The notes under the pieces: generated by a model
Databases searched by the model: none
The model's input: the letters and a program-made list of their open reading frames with translations, nothing else
Told to the model about the DNA's origin: nothing
Source of the DNA: Ahaetulla prasina
Taxonomy: Eukaryota > Chordata > Lepidosauria > Squamata > Colubridae
Direction of reading: 5' to 3'
DNA length: 64,000 nt
Assembly (NCBI RefSeq): GCF_028640845.1
Contig: NC_080546.1
Span: 74,713,551-74,777,550, forward strand
In this document: in pieces, positions 31,670-43,926 of the stretch
Layout of the letters: each line of letters starts with the position of its first letter
How positions within the stretch are numbered: position 1 is the first letter of the stretch
Translations under genes and position numbers: made by a program

Positions 31670-32305
31670 TATTGTCATTGGTTTAAAACTTAGTCATATT
31701 TATAGGACCTCAGTTTAAATCTATAGCCTTTATGTATATCATGACTAATTTAAATCTCACTGATATCATTGCTTGGTTGCCACAATGAGCAGCACCATAT
31801 TTAGTTACGTCCAGCAGCAATTGGCTGGATATATGTTGGCTGGATTTATAGGCTATAAATCATTGGTTAACCAACTAGAGCAGCTAAGTGCATAAGAGCC
31901 AAAGCCAAAGAAACTAGTTTATGATTTAGACCAAAATTTGCACGTAGCCATTTAAACTTCTAATAACTTTGTCTTGTCGCCGTCAAATCATAATCTGGCT
32001 TCCTTAAGTGTAACTTCTTGTAAACACAAAGACATTTAAATTAGGAATGTGGTTTCCTGTCTACTGAGGATGTCAGAAAAGTGAACAAAGATCTTCATGG
32101 AATCCTATTTACAGACATTAAAAATCCAATATTTTTCAAATAAAAGTGTTCGTTTTCATTTTTACTGCAAGTTAGAGATGCTTTAAAAAATAAGATGGAA
32201 GTGAAGCTAAACTCAGTTCAGAAAGTAATTTTCTCTATTACTGGAATAAAAGACATTCATCATTCATTTCTTGCACACATTACATAAATATATGTATGTT
32301 CAGTT
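31670..32305. other. Intergenic, nothing recognised
   Basis: No ORF, RNA gene or repeat seen. Confidence 0.5.
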
Positions 32306-32313
32306 GAGTAGAC

Positions 32314-33074
32314 CAGGGGTCCCCAACTTTTTGGGCCTCAGGGACCACCAAATTCATAATTTTAAATCCCGCAGACCACTAATATGATCTGCCTAATGAC
32401 CGGCTGGGTGAGTGTGGCTAGGTGGTCATGTGAATGAGTGGGTGTGGCCAATTCAAAGTCACTCACGTCAAGGGGCACCTCGCCAGCCTCTACTCACCCC
32501 TCCCCTCCCTCGCGCAGGCTCCTTAGAGGCCCAATAGGAAGCAGTTGTTGGAGCTAAGCAGCAACCATGAGAATGAGTTGGCAAAACAGCTGGCTCAGTT
32601 CAAATTGGATCTGACAGAGAAGGAGGCTCAGCAGAAGGACCTCACTAGGAGCATAGGCTTTCCAAACAGAGGGAAGACCTGCGGGAGGGCAAGGCCAGCT
32701 ACCAGCACCTGGAGGCTCAGCAGGCTGAGATGATCAGCCAATTCCAGGCCATGAGGCAGTCCCACTGGAACAAGGATCTCCAGCTCTTCGCCACCAGTGG
32801 TGTTTCCCTCCAGCCTTTGCCCAAGCCCTACACCAGGAGGCTGAAGCAGACCCCGAGTCGGAATTTCTGCCCCACTCCAGCCCACACAAAAAGACCCCGA
32901 AGCAGCATCTCTTCAGCAAGACAAACGTTCATTGCATGTATCCGTCCCGTGTGCCGTAGTTTGAGGACTCCCTTTTTAGTGCAATATAAAAAATGCAAAT
33001 AATTTTTTCTCCAGATCACCAAAATTTTCTCGCGGACCCCCAATGGTCCACAGACCATCAGTTGGTTTCCACTG
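32314..33074 (+). mobile_element. hAT element with captured coiled-coil-like segment
   Basis: CAGGGGTCCCCAAC...GTTGGTTTCCACTG with perfect 8-bp duplication gagtagac. The interior on the + strand (32541-32890) reads as a broken coiled-coil protein: LLELSSNHENELAKQLAQFK, LDLTEKEAQQKDLT, then in another frame QAEMISQFQAMRQSHWNKDL and SGVSLQPLPKPYTRRLKQTP. The same order occurs at 59486-60240. Not a transposase; the source gene is not identified. Confidence 0.75.
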
Positions 33075-33248
33075 GAGTAGACTGTACATTACGTTTTGGG
33101 AAAGTGAATAGCTGGATGGTGTAGTTGACATGTCAAAAATCTGAATCCTGATGTTTTCTGCATTGCGTCCCACAGTATTTATGCTATTGTGATTTCCATG
33201 TGTGAGTGAATTTCCTACACATGCAGAACTGTACTATAAATGCACTAT

Positions 33249-33450
33249 CAGCGGTGAAATCACTACCGTTCAGGAACAAAGAGCACGCAGGAGCATGCAT
33301 GCTTCTTCTGCACATGTGCAGAACCTTCTGCGCATGCACAGATGGTAAAAAAACTGGGACGTAATGACGTCCTGGTGTGTGGGCGGAGCTTCCCGCCACT
33401 GGCGCTACCAGTTCGGTGAGCCGGATAGAACCAGGGAGATTTCACCACTG
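33249..33450. mobile_element. hAT-type MITE
   Basis: CAGCGGTGAAATC...GATTTCACCACTG, flanked by tgcactat and tgcattat. The interior has 'atgcatgcttcttctgcaca' and 'gacgtcctggtgtgtgggcg'. The second copy of the large repeat carries the same insertion at 40945-41167, so insertion predates duplication. Confidence 0.85.
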
Positions 33451-34114
33451 TGCATTATCATTTCTAATTTGCAGTGTGTCTTATATGAATCAGTTTAATG
33501 TGTTGCTAATGGCTTCTCAGCTGCCATAAAAAAACATAGCAACATTAGTTTTGCTTATTCTATTACAAATGGACAACTCAATGAAAAATGCAAACTGATG
33601 TGAATAAAAATTCCAAACATGTTAATCTGATCAAATTTAATTCTTTTTCTTACCATACTAAAAATATCCGAGTGGCAAGAAATATCACATGCATTCAAAT
33701 TAAAAAGCAAATTAAAAAGCAGGTTAGTTTGTTCTTTTCAAAAATACTTCCTATGTCGTATATTGGAACTTTGCTAGGTGACCCATATTTTTAAAAAATA
33801 ACTAATAAATCAGTTGCATATTTTACAGTGGCTTCTAACCTTACATTAATTCTCTGCTGCTTCTCATCCTGGTGAGGTTTGTGCAAAACCATTTGGAATC
33901 CCCTGTTGCAGGCAGCTCTCTGTTGTCGCTGAGCCACACTGATCATGCTAGCCTTTGTGGAAGACAGTTCTACTAGGGTTGTCATTAAAGGCAAACCATA
34001 GACTCCATTATATTCACTATTTTACTATATCATCAGGGGGCATTAGCACCCTTTACTAAGTTTTTAATTTTATTATTTATATTTTGTATTCTGTATTTAA
34101 AATCAAATTGTATA

Positions 34115-34192
34115 TGCATATCTCTCTCTGTTTAATATTTAATCGTGTGTGTGTGTGTGTGTGTGTGTGATTAAATATTACGCAGAGAGAGA
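34115..34192. repeat. (GT)n tract inside a 25-bp inverted repeat
   Basis: 'atctctctctgtttaatatt' plus 'taatc' on the left and 'gattaaatattacgcagaga' plus 'gagat' on the right bracket (GT)n. The copy at 41837-41939 has the same arms with a longer tract. Confidence 0.8.
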
Positions 34193-34622
34193 TGCAACCC
34201 CCTCCCTCCAGCTAACTCATTGTTTCAGAAGCATTGGTATCAATTCAGATTATCAAGGTGTTGCCAAGTAAGGTGAAATTCAATGGTGATACTCAGCTTT
34301 GGTTCCCTTTCTTAGGGCTTTTAACAGTGATGCAATTAACAGGAATAAAAAAAAGTTTTCAAAACTTCATTTGCAACTAAATTTATTTCAAAACTGCATG
34401 CAAAAGCATAGATTGGATGAACATGTTGGTGCTAAACCATCATGTAGATCATTTTATTTGTTTATATCTCCTGTGACCCAAATGTACATTGCTTATTTTA
34501 TTTTCAAATTCGTATACTAGTCTAAGCACATAACATCAAAATACATATCGCTAGCAAAATACAAAATCAAAACTTAAAAAAAATAAAAAAAATAAAAAAA
34601 ACACAGATTGAAAAACAGTCAT

Positions 34623-34800
34623 TGTTATGTTCGGGCAATAACGAGACAGGAGACCAGGATAGTGACAACAGCTCTTTACTATATGGTGAACCCAGCAACT
34701 GGGCTGGGGAAAAACCTCTCTTTATATACAGTTTAACCGGCGGCTTCAACCAATCAGCAACGTGCTTGTTTCCTGCCTAAATATTCAAATATACATTACA
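34623..34800 (-). mobile_element. Ty3/gypsy-type 3' LTR
   Basis: 178 bp, TGTTATGTTCGGGC...ATACATTACA; on the minus strand it has TATATAAAG near its middle. The adjoining 34801-34815 is purine-rich on the minus strand (gggagggaaggag), a polypurine tract, which identifies this as the 3' LTR of a minus-strand element. Confidence 0.8.
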
Positions 34801-36165
34801 CTCCTTCCCTCCCAGAAAACACTTTACCTATATTTACATTTTATTTACATATTACTTTTCGACATAGTCACGTAAATAGGCTGGGCGTCTCCTAACCCTT
34901 TCGGACCTGCGCAGTTCATTTCCTGGGAGTGGGTTGAGCTGACCGGAGGGGCTGTTTGCTCCTCTCAACTCCTCCTCTAGGCCCTCCGCCCTGGATTATT
35001 TGCAGAGTCGTCCCTGCTGTTTTCTAATGGAACCTGTGCCGCTGGACCTCCGGAACTCAGATAAGTCCTGCGATTTTCCGGGTTTGAGTCAGCTGTGGAT
35101 TCAAACATTGTATAGTCAGGGCCTGTTTCTATTCGGATTCGCTATTGCTTCTTATTTGGTCTATGTGCGCCTCCATACTCGGCCGCCCTTTAACTCTACC
35201 AAGTATGATTTGGACCTGTTATGTTTAGGATTTGTCCTGCTATCCAGGTCGGGCCCTCACCATAGTTGTGTGCCCACACTCGGTCGCCTATTTCCATCCT
35301 CTTGTTTTTCTGAGTCCCCTTGTAACCCTCCGTGTATAGTTTGGATTTAATCGGGTCTAGTGGGCACCTGAGCTTTCGCCCATTAATAATTCTGCTGGGC
35401 TTCGGTTGTGACACAGGGGTTCTGTGTTGACGGCCAGGAAAACATATCTATTTTGTTTGCCAGTCGCCTGGCTTGAGTCTGGACAATGCCTCTTTTGCGC
35501 GCTCGACGAAAACGCTCTGCAAGGCCATTCGTCGAGGGTGGAAAGGCGCCGAGAGGGCATGTCGGATGCCCTTCTGCCAAGTATTCCTCAAACTGGGTTG
35601 CCGTGGAATTGCGGGTCGTTATCGGATACTAGTCGGGCAACCCATGGGTTACAAATAGGTGCCGAGGACTGAGATCACGGCCTCGCTGTCATGGATCTCA
35701 TGAGAATGATTTCCAGCCATTTGGAGTAGGCATCGACTACTACCAGGAAGGTTTGGCCGTGGAAGGGCCGCAAAATCAATGTGGATTCTAGACCAGGGCC
35801 CTTGGGGTTTCTCCCATTCTAACTGGGGCCGCTAGGTAGCGGTCTGACTCTGGCAGGCCTGGCATTTCCTACCCTTTCAGCAATTTCGAGTCCATTAAGG
35901 GCCACCACATAGCTTCGCTAGACCCTTCATCCTTACGATCCCTGGGTGACCCTCGTGGAGGAGATCCAACACCCTTTTCCTCAATTTTTCTGGGATCACC
36001 ACTGATCCCCCATAGCAGGCACCCCTTGAGCCGAAAGTTCCCCACGCTTTACAAACTCTTTAAAACGCCGCCCGGCGGCCACCCTCTTGTACCCAACCGA
36101 GTACAGTTCTCAAAGTAATGTCCCGGTAAGACGCCCGAGCCACCTCCGAAATCAAATTCTGCAAG
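34801..36165 (-). mobile_element. Ty3/gypsy integrase region, broken
   Basis: The minus strand carries integrase motifs: NGLAERFRRA (end of the catalytic core) at about 35540-35510, then NTEPLCHNRSPAELLMGE (C-terminal linker), then GDRVWAHNYGEGPTWIAGQI and GPNHTW (35310-35196). These are in different frames with stops, so it is dead. The 5' half with RT, gag and the 5' LTR is missing where L1 sequence begins. Confidence 0.8.
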
Positions 36166-36659
36166 TTTCATATCAGACAACTTTAAAAATTGGAGAACAG
36201 GAGTTGAAGGTGTTGAAAGAGATTCCTTCAAAGATGTTAAGAGACAGGAAGCAATTTGCTTTTTTTACACAAGAACTTAAAAAACATCAGATTCAATTCA
36301 GATGGGAGGTGCCAGTTGGACTGACACTATTCTATCAAGGAAGGAGATATAGAATTGACACGGTTTTAAAGGCAAAGGATTTTCTTTCTACAGTTTTGAA
36401 AGTCGAAATAGAAGTGATAGAAAAACTTCAAGAGACTCAAGAAGGCGTGGTGACCCAAGAGCCTTTATTGCTGTCAGTATTAGAGGAACCACAAGAGCAA
36501 AGGGTGACAAGAGGAGCCCTTAAGCTAAAGAAGAGCAACAGTCTCAAAGTAAAAGTCAGGATCCCATTATGGAAGCTGTGGGAGGAGCTAGACGGAAGAT
36601 GCGGAGGAGGAGCTTCGTTGTCTGCTTCAAAGCTTCAGGAGGCCAGTAATGGCAAATAG
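36165..36659 (+). pseudogene. L1 ORF1, C-terminal part
   Basis: The frame ending at TAG 36657-36659 holds the L1 ORF1 C-terminal domain: SKMLRDRKQFAFFTQELKKH, VGLTLFYQGRRYRIDTVLKA, KDFLSTVLKV. The N-terminal coiled coil is missing through 5' truncation. ORF2's likely start (36649) overlaps the stop by a few bases. Confidence 0.8.
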
Positions 36660-39600
36660 AATCTTGTCATGGAATGTTAATGGCTTGAATTCAGCTCAGA
36701 AGAAGGAAAATATTTCACTACTTGAAACAATTAAAATGATGTGACTTGTTTGCAAGAGACACATATAAAATTATCAGACCAAAAATATTTAGTTAATTCA
36801 AAATTGGGTAACCATTTTGTTGCATCAGCTTTGGAAAAGAAGCATGGAATTGTTGTATATATCAGGAAGGATATACCAGCTAAGCTAATTGAGGCAGATA
36901 TTCAAGGAAGATTTATTGCTATTGAACTGGTGATAGATGCAAAAAAGACTTTGTTGATAGGTATTTATGCACCTAATCAGCAACAAGAAAAGTTTTACAA
37001 AATGTTACATGAGAGGTTGACCCTCTGGGATTATAGTTCGTTTATTTTATTAGGAGACTGGAATGGAGTAATTGATACAAGAAGGGATAAGAGAACCTCC
37101 TCCAAGAAGATACCTATACATGCAAAATTACCAAAATCTTTTTTTGAAATGATGGAAGACTTTGAGTTTAGAGATATATGGAGGTTACGGAATCCAGATG
37201 AGAGAGATTTTACTTTTTTTTCTGATAGGCATCAATCTTTTTCACGCATTGATTTTATTTTAATTTCTAATGACTTGCTTTCTAGGGTGAAGAAACGAAG
37301 ATATTTCGAGGTGTTTAACTGACCATAGCCCAGTATGGATGGAATTATTACAAGGGAAAAAAGGTGGTAGAACATGGAGGTTGAATGAAAATCTGTTTAG
37401 ATATGAGGATAATGTAACTTATTGTAAGAAACAGTTAAAAGAATTTTTTGATTTTAATATGTACAAAGGGACACCTATAGGAACTGTGTGGGAAGCGAGC
37501 AAAGCGTTTATTAGAGGATATTGATTTTATTTGGACAACAGGCAAAGGAATAATAAACAAAAGCAGCGTAGATATTTGGAAGAAGAAATTCAAAGGAAGC
37601 AACAGTTATTAATTCAAAACCCACAAGATCATAAACTTAAAGAGGCTATAAAAATATTACAGAGTCAATTTAATATGTTAATGGCAGACCAGGTGGCAAC
37701 GAATATACAATATGCTAAACATAATACCTTTTGTAATGCAAATAAACCTGGGAGATGGTTGGCATATAATTTAAGGAAGAAACAGAAAGCACGTGTCATA
37801 CAAAAATAGAATATAAAGGTAAAGAGACATATCAACAGGATAAAATTAAAAGGCATTCTCAGAATTTTATACTGCACTATATGCAAAAGACAAAATATTG
37901 GATAGGGACATTTATGATTATTTGAAAGATTATAAGGTGAATATTCTAACATTAGAACAGAGGAGGAGCTGAACCGCCGATAGCTACTGGAGAAATAGTG
38001 GAGGCAATTAAACAATTAAAATGGGAAAACCCTGGTACAGATGGTCTTACAGCAACTTATTATAAAAAACACAGGATGAAATATTAGGCCCACTTAAAGA
38101 ATTATTTAATCAGATACAATTAGGGTGGGAATACCCCCGTCATGGAAAACATCTTTTATTTCACTGATACCGAAAGAGGAGCAAGACTGCTCTAAACCTG
38201 GTAACTATAGGCCGATTTCACTTTTAAATAATGATTATAAGATTTTTGTAAAAATAATAGCAAATAGATTAATGTTAGTTTTACAACAAAGAATTCATAC
38301 TGATCAATCTGGTTTTATAAAAGGGAGGCAGATGAGGAATAATGTTAGACAGATTATTAATATATTGGAATATTTGGAAAGAAGAATACTTCAGCGGCAC
38401 TTATTTTTTTGGATGCAGAGAAAGCCTTTGATCGATTGCATTGGGATTTTTTATTTAAATTAATAGAGAAAATGCAATTTGGAGACTGTTTTATTAGAAT
38501 AATTAAAGCGATTTATGGAGAGCAAACAGCACAGATTATAGTAAATGGTAGTTTGACAGAAGTTATTAAGATTGCGAAGGAACAAGACAGGGATGTCCCT
38601 TATCACCATTATTGTTTGTTTTGACTCTGGAACCATTATTAGATAAAATACGAGAATTAATGAAAATAGAGGAATTAAGATTAGACAATATGAGTACAAA
38701 GTTAGAGCTTTTGCAGATGATGTAGTGGTTACGTTAATGAATCCTATAAATTCAAGTAGATTTTTGTTGGAAGTAATTGATAAATATGGAAAGGTATCAG
38801 GATTTAAAATAAATCAGAATAAAACAAAAGTGATAATTAAAAATATGTCTATACAACAGAAACAAAAACTAGAGGAAATGACAGGATTTGAGGTAGTAAA
38901 AAAGGTTAAATATTTAGGGGTCTATATTAGCTCATCGAACAAGAAACTTTATAAGAATAATTATGACTTGCTATGGCAAAAAGTTCAGAATGATATGAGT
39001 GGCTGGAAGAAATTGCAGTTATCCCTATTGGGAAGGATTGCGGCTATTAAAATGAATGTGTTACCTAGATTTTTGTTTCTGTTCCAGATGATACCTATAA
39101 TTAAAAAGGATAAAAATTTGGAAGATTGGCAGAGTGGGATTAATAAATTTATATGGCAGGGTAAAAGGCGAGGGTTAAAATGAAAATAATACAGGATTCA
39201 CGGGAAAGAGGTGGTTTAAGAATGCCTAATTTTAAACTATATTATGAAGCAGTAACCCTCTCAGTAATAAGTGACTGGTTTAACTTAACAGAGGAAAGAA
39301 TTTTGAATATAGAAGGTTATGACTTGTTATATGGATGGCATGCGTACTTATTTTATGGAAAAAAAGTGGATAGGGCTTTTAAGAATCATGTGTTGAGAAG
39401 TGCTCTTTATGGTCTGGAATAAATATTCCTATAAATTAGATTATAAGATTCCTATATGGGCGAGCCCTAGACATGCAATAGAGAATATAAATATAGAACA
39501 GAAACAGGAAATGATTACATATAAAGAACTTTTGTATGCTGAAGGAGGTAGATTGCAATTAAAATCATTACAGGTATTAAATGAAGAAGGGAGGAATTAT

Positions 39601-40375
39601 ACTTGGTTTCAATATGGGCAAATAAGTGCTAGATGGAAAGAAGATCAAAAAATTGGTATAATGCAAAGGGAGGAAAATTTAATAAAGCAAATTAGAAATC
39701 AGACCCAGGAGCATATAAAGAGATTGTATAATGTGTTGCTTGAAATAGATTCGGAAAAGGATTTGGTAAAGGATTGTATGATAAAATGGGCACAGAATAT
39801 TCAGGAACCAATAATGTTGGAAACATGGGAGAAAATTTGGGTTAGAAATGTTAAGTTTACACAAGCACAGAATTTAAGGAAAATTTTTATAAGATGTTTT
39901 ATAGATGGCATTTAGATCCCAAAAAATTATCATGTATGTATCCTAATATCCAAGCGAAATGTTGGAGGTGTGATTGTGATGATGCTACATATTTTCATAT
40001 TTGGTGGACTTGCAAGAAAATTAAGGTCTTTTGGATAAGAATTTGGTGGATTATTCAAAATGTACTGAAGAAGAAGATAAAGTTCCTGCCACAATTTTTC
40101 CTTTTGGGAATTATAATGGATTGTACAGGGATTGAGACTAAATTGATTTTGAACTTAATAACAGCAGCAAGACTGTTGATTGGACAATACTGGAAGAAGA
40201 AGAGATACCTACAATAGAAGAATGGATATTGAAAGTTATTAACTTGGCTGAGATGGCTAAAATCTCAGCTTTTAAAAGACAATACGCAGGAAAGATATTT
40301 AATTGAATGGAAAAAATGGATTGATTATCTACAAAACAGATATCAGATTAAGAAATATCAGATTGCCTTTGAATA
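36649..40375 (+). pseudogene. L1 ORF2 (endonuclease and reverse transcriptase), frameshifted
   Basis: It starts MANRILSWNVNGLNS at 36649. A frameshift at about 36737 lands on TGA; the endonuclease continues as CLQETH, LLGDWNGVID and SRIDFILIS (36741-37315). Further shifts occur at about 37318, 37523, 37860-37970, 38395 and 38600. RT motifs: SLIPKEEQDCSKPGNYRPIS, DQSGFIKGRQMRNN, DAEKAFDRLHW, then AFADDVVV (38706 region, the FADD catalytic box). The C-terminal region (39180-40370) has a CWRCDCDDATYFHIWWTC zinc-knuckle-like motif. Not functional. Confidence 0.9.
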
Positions 40376-40586
40376 ATTAGAAAGTTATTTTATGTAATGG
40401 GGAGGGGGTTGGGAGACGAAAAGCTTTGGATGTGGTTATTTGGATTGGACTTTACCTTGTGATTGACCGGGAAGCCGGGGTGGGGAGGAGGGGTGTTTTG
40501 TTTTGTTTTTTTTTTTGGGAGGGAGGGGGAAAAAAGGGGGAAAATGTTTTTGTTTTTTTTAAAACTCTTTCAATAAAAAAAAAAAA

Positions 40587-41857
40587 AAGACCCCGAAGCA
40601 GCATCTCTTCAGCAAGACAAACGTTCATTGCATGTATCCGTCCCATGTGCCGTAGTTTGAGGACTCCCTATTTAGTGCAATATAAAAAATGCAAATAATT
40701 TTTTCTGCAGACCACCAAAATTTTCTCGCGGACCACCAGTGGTCCACAGACCATCAGTTGGTTTCCACTGGAGTAGACTGTACATTACGTTTGGGGAAAG
40801 TGAATAGCTGAATGGTGTAGTTGACATGTCAAAAATCTGAATCCTGATGTTTTCAGCATTGCGTCCCACAGTATTTATGTTATTGTGATTTTCATGTGTG
40901 AGTGAATTTCCTACACATGCAGAACTGTACTATATATGCACTATCAGCGGTGAAATCACTTACCTTCGCTACCGGTTCAGGAACAGGCGCGCGCAAGAGC
41001 ACGCAGGAGCATGCATGCTTCTTCTGCACATGTGCAGAACCTTCTGCGCATGCACAGATGGTAAAAAAAACTGGGACGTAATGACGTCCTGGTGTGTGGG
41101 CGGAGCTTCCCGCCACAGGCGCTACCAGTTCGGTGAGCCGGATAGAACCGGGGAGATTTCACCACTGTGCATTATCATTTCTAATTACTTTGCAGTGTGT
41201 CTTATATGAATCAATTTAATGTGTTGCTAATGGCTTCTCAGCTGCCATAAAAAAACATAGCAACATTAGTTTTGCTTATTCTATTACAAATGGACAACTC
41301 AATGAAAAATGCAAACTGATGTGAATAAAACTTCCAAACAGGTTAATCTGATCAAATTTAATTCTTTTTCTTACCATACTAAAAATATCCGAGTGGCAAA
41401 AAATATCACATGCATTCAAATTAAAAAGCAAATTAAAAAGCAGGTTAGTTTGTTCTTTTCAAAAATACTTCCTATGTCGTATATTGGAACTTTGCTAGGT
41501 GACCCATATTTTTAAAAAGTAACTAATAAATCAGTTGCATATTTTACAGTGGCTTCTAACCTTACATTAATTCTTTGCTGCTTCTCATCCTGGTGAGGTT
41601 TGTGCAAAACCATTTGGAATCCCCTGTTGCAGGAAGCTCTCTGTTGTCGCTGAGCCACACTGATCATGCTAGCCTTTGTGGAAGACAGTTCTACTAAGGT
41701 TGTCATTAAAGGCAAACCATAGACTCCATTATATTCACTATTTTACTATATCATCAGGGGGCATTAGCACCCTTTACTAGGTTTTTATTATTTATATTTT
41801 GTATTCTGTATTTAAAATCAAATTGTACATGCATATCTCTCTCTGTTTAATATTTAA

Positions 41858-41904
<47 letters not shown>

Positions 41905-42368
41905 TGTGTGTGTGTTTAAATATTACGCAGAGAGAGATGCAACCCTCTCCCTCCAGCTAACTCATTGTTTCAGAAGCATTGGTATCAATTCAGATTATCA
42001 AGGTGTTGCCAAGTAAGGTGAAATTCAATGGTGATACTCAGCTTTGGTTCCCTTTCTTAGGGCTTTTAACAGTGATGCAATTAACAGGAATAAAAAAAAA
42101 GTTTTCAAAACTTCATTTGCAACTAAATTTACTTCAAAACTACATGCAAAAACATAGATTGGATTAACATGTTGGTGCTAAACCATCATGTAGATCATTT
42201 TATTTGTTTATATCTCCTGTGAACCAAATGTACATTGCTTATTTTATTTTCAAATTCGTATACTAGTCTATGCCGCATAAGCACATAACATCAAAATACA
42301 TATCGCTAGCAAAATACAAAATCAAAACTTAAAAAAATAAAAAACCACACAGATTGAAAAACAGTCAT
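40587..42368. repeat. 1.7-kb direct repeat, copy 2 (partner 32886-34622)
   Basis: It starts at 'aaagaccccgaagcagcatc' directly after the L1 poly(A), without the left half of the hAT element. It continues to 'gattgaaaaacagtcat' and then into unshared sequence ('cgtattagatataaaataca'). It has the better-preserved MITE and a longer (GT)n tract. Confidence 0.9.
40945..41167. mobile_element. hAT-type MITE (copy 2)
   Basis: Same insertion as 33249-33450, flanked by tgcactat and tgcattat; retains 'taccttcgctaccggttcag' and 'gcgcgcgcaagagcac' lost from copy 1. Confidence 0.85.
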
Positions 42369-42649
42369 CGTATTAGATATAAAATACAGTATGTCATCAA
42401 AAGCCAACATAAATCAACAAACCACTTAATTTCTGGATATTGAACAGAAGAAGACTGTTTTAACTGTTTTCCTAAAACTTAGAAGAATGGAAACCAGTTG
42501 GAACTTCTGGGGAAAATTCATATATAATTAGGGGACAGCAAGACAAGAAGTCTATATTTGATCTTCTGTCCTGCATTTCCCACCACTTATAGAAAAGGAA
42601 TTCCTCCAAGAAGGACTTCAACAATGGTAGATGTTATTAAAGGGAAACA

Positions 42650-43440
42650 ATTTATTTATTTATTTTTTATTTATTTATTTTGTCAATCACATATAAGATA
42701 ACAGGCAAAAGTATAAACATAATTTGGATACATGAAAAGAGTAAATAAAAAAAGGAATATTAGGACAGGGACGGTAGGCATGCAGGTGCACTTATGCACG
42801 CCCCTTACAGACCTCTTAGGAATGGGGTGAGGTCAACAGTAGACAGTTTAAGCTTAACGTTTTGGGGGTTTGTAGAAGAAACTACAGAGTCAGGTAGTGC
42901 ATTCCAGGCATTAACAACTCTGTTACTGAAGTCATATTTTCTGCAATCAAGTTTGGAGCGGTTTACCTTGAGTTTGTATCTATTACTTGCTCATGTATTG
43001 TTGTGGTTGAAGCTGAAGTAGTCACTGACAGGTAGGACATTGTGGTAGATAAATTTATGTACTATGCTTAGGTCAGATTGATGTCTGCATAGTTCTAAGT
43101 TGTCTAAGCCCAAAATTTGGAGTGTGGTGGCATAAGGTATTTTATTGCGAGCAGAGGAGTGGAGGACTCTTCTTGTGAAATATCTCTGGACTCTCTCGAT
43201 TGTATTTACATCTGATATGCAGTGCGGGTTCCAGACAGATGAGCTGTATTCAAGGATTGGTCTAGCAAATGTTTTGTATGCTCTAGTTAGTAATACAATA
43301 TTACCAGAGAAGAAGCTACGCAAGATTAGGTTAACAACTCTTAGTGCCTTTTTGGCAATGTTGTTACAGTGGGCTCTGACACTTAAATCTTTAGAAATGA
43401 GTACTCCAATATTTTTTTTTAAAAAAAAGTACAATCCCAA
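42650..43440 (-). mobile_element. Non-LTR retrotransposon 3' part (RT C-terminus)
   Basis: The minus strand from 43440 reads VLISKDLSVRAHCNNIAKKA, LRVVNLILRSFFSGN, ARPILEYSSSVWNPHCISDV, IERVQRYFTRRV, then LDNLELCRHQSDLSIVHKFI. The 3' UTR ends at an (AAATA)n tail (42650-42682 on + as TTTAT). The longest copy of this family in the window (149-codon open frame). Confidence 0.8.
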
Positions 43441-43926
43441 AGGAAAATGGATACCAAGTAGGATTTTTTAGTTATCAACAATACTACGAAGTGAATTCTG
43501 AAAACTATTGGCAACCAATGTGACCTCAACACAGGTATTAAGTATGAATTCAGTTTCCATCAGGCAGGAAGTATTGATTGAAGTCTGTCCCAGCTGCAGT
43601 TTCCAGATTGTTTTCAAAGACAACCCCGAGTAGCGCAAATTTCAATAGTTTAATTTCAAGGAGCCGCTTAACTTTGAGTCAATTTCAAAAAATATTTCTG
43701 ATCTAAAAAAGACTGCAACTGTTTTCTCTGCTTGTGATCAAGTTTTCAGATGGCTCCAAATATTCAGGATAGTGAAAACAAATATATACCACAAAAATTA
43801 AGGGGATTGGAAAATAAACTGGCAAATTAGATTCCAAGTATGAAATAATGTACTTTTATGATCTAAAATTATAAATATTAATAGTATCATACTAATAGGC
43901 CACTTTAAAGCCAACATGTGTTAAAT
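43441..43926. other. Intergenic, nothing recognised
   Basis: No ORF or shared repeat seen. Confidence 0.5.

Larger units (their letters stand above)
32886..34622. repeat. 1.7-kb direct repeat, copy 1 (partner 40587-42368)
   Basis: From 'aaagaccccgaagcagcatc' inside the hAT element to 'gattgaaaaacagtcat', where the gypsy LTR begins. It includes a MITE (33249-33450), unshared sequence and a (GT)n tract. The MITE in this copy has lost about 20 bp relative to copy 2. A few per cent divergence by eye. Confidence 0.9.
36165..40590 (+). mobile_element. L1 LINE, 5'-truncated, with poly(A)
   Basis: ORF1 C-terminus, complete but mutated ORF2, G-rich 3' UTR (40382-40560) and A-run at 40575-40590. The start lies within ORF1, at an imprecise junction with the gypsy fragment. 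The poly(A) abuts copy 2 of the 1.7-kb direct repeat. Confidence 0.9.

Noticed and set aside
31273..32300. A tenth FGG exon encoding AGDV or a gamma-prime-like tail
   Set aside because: A polyadenylation signal follows the stop by about 100 bp, and no acceptor plus AGDV-like short frame was found. The 'gcaggttca' near 31386 does not fit.
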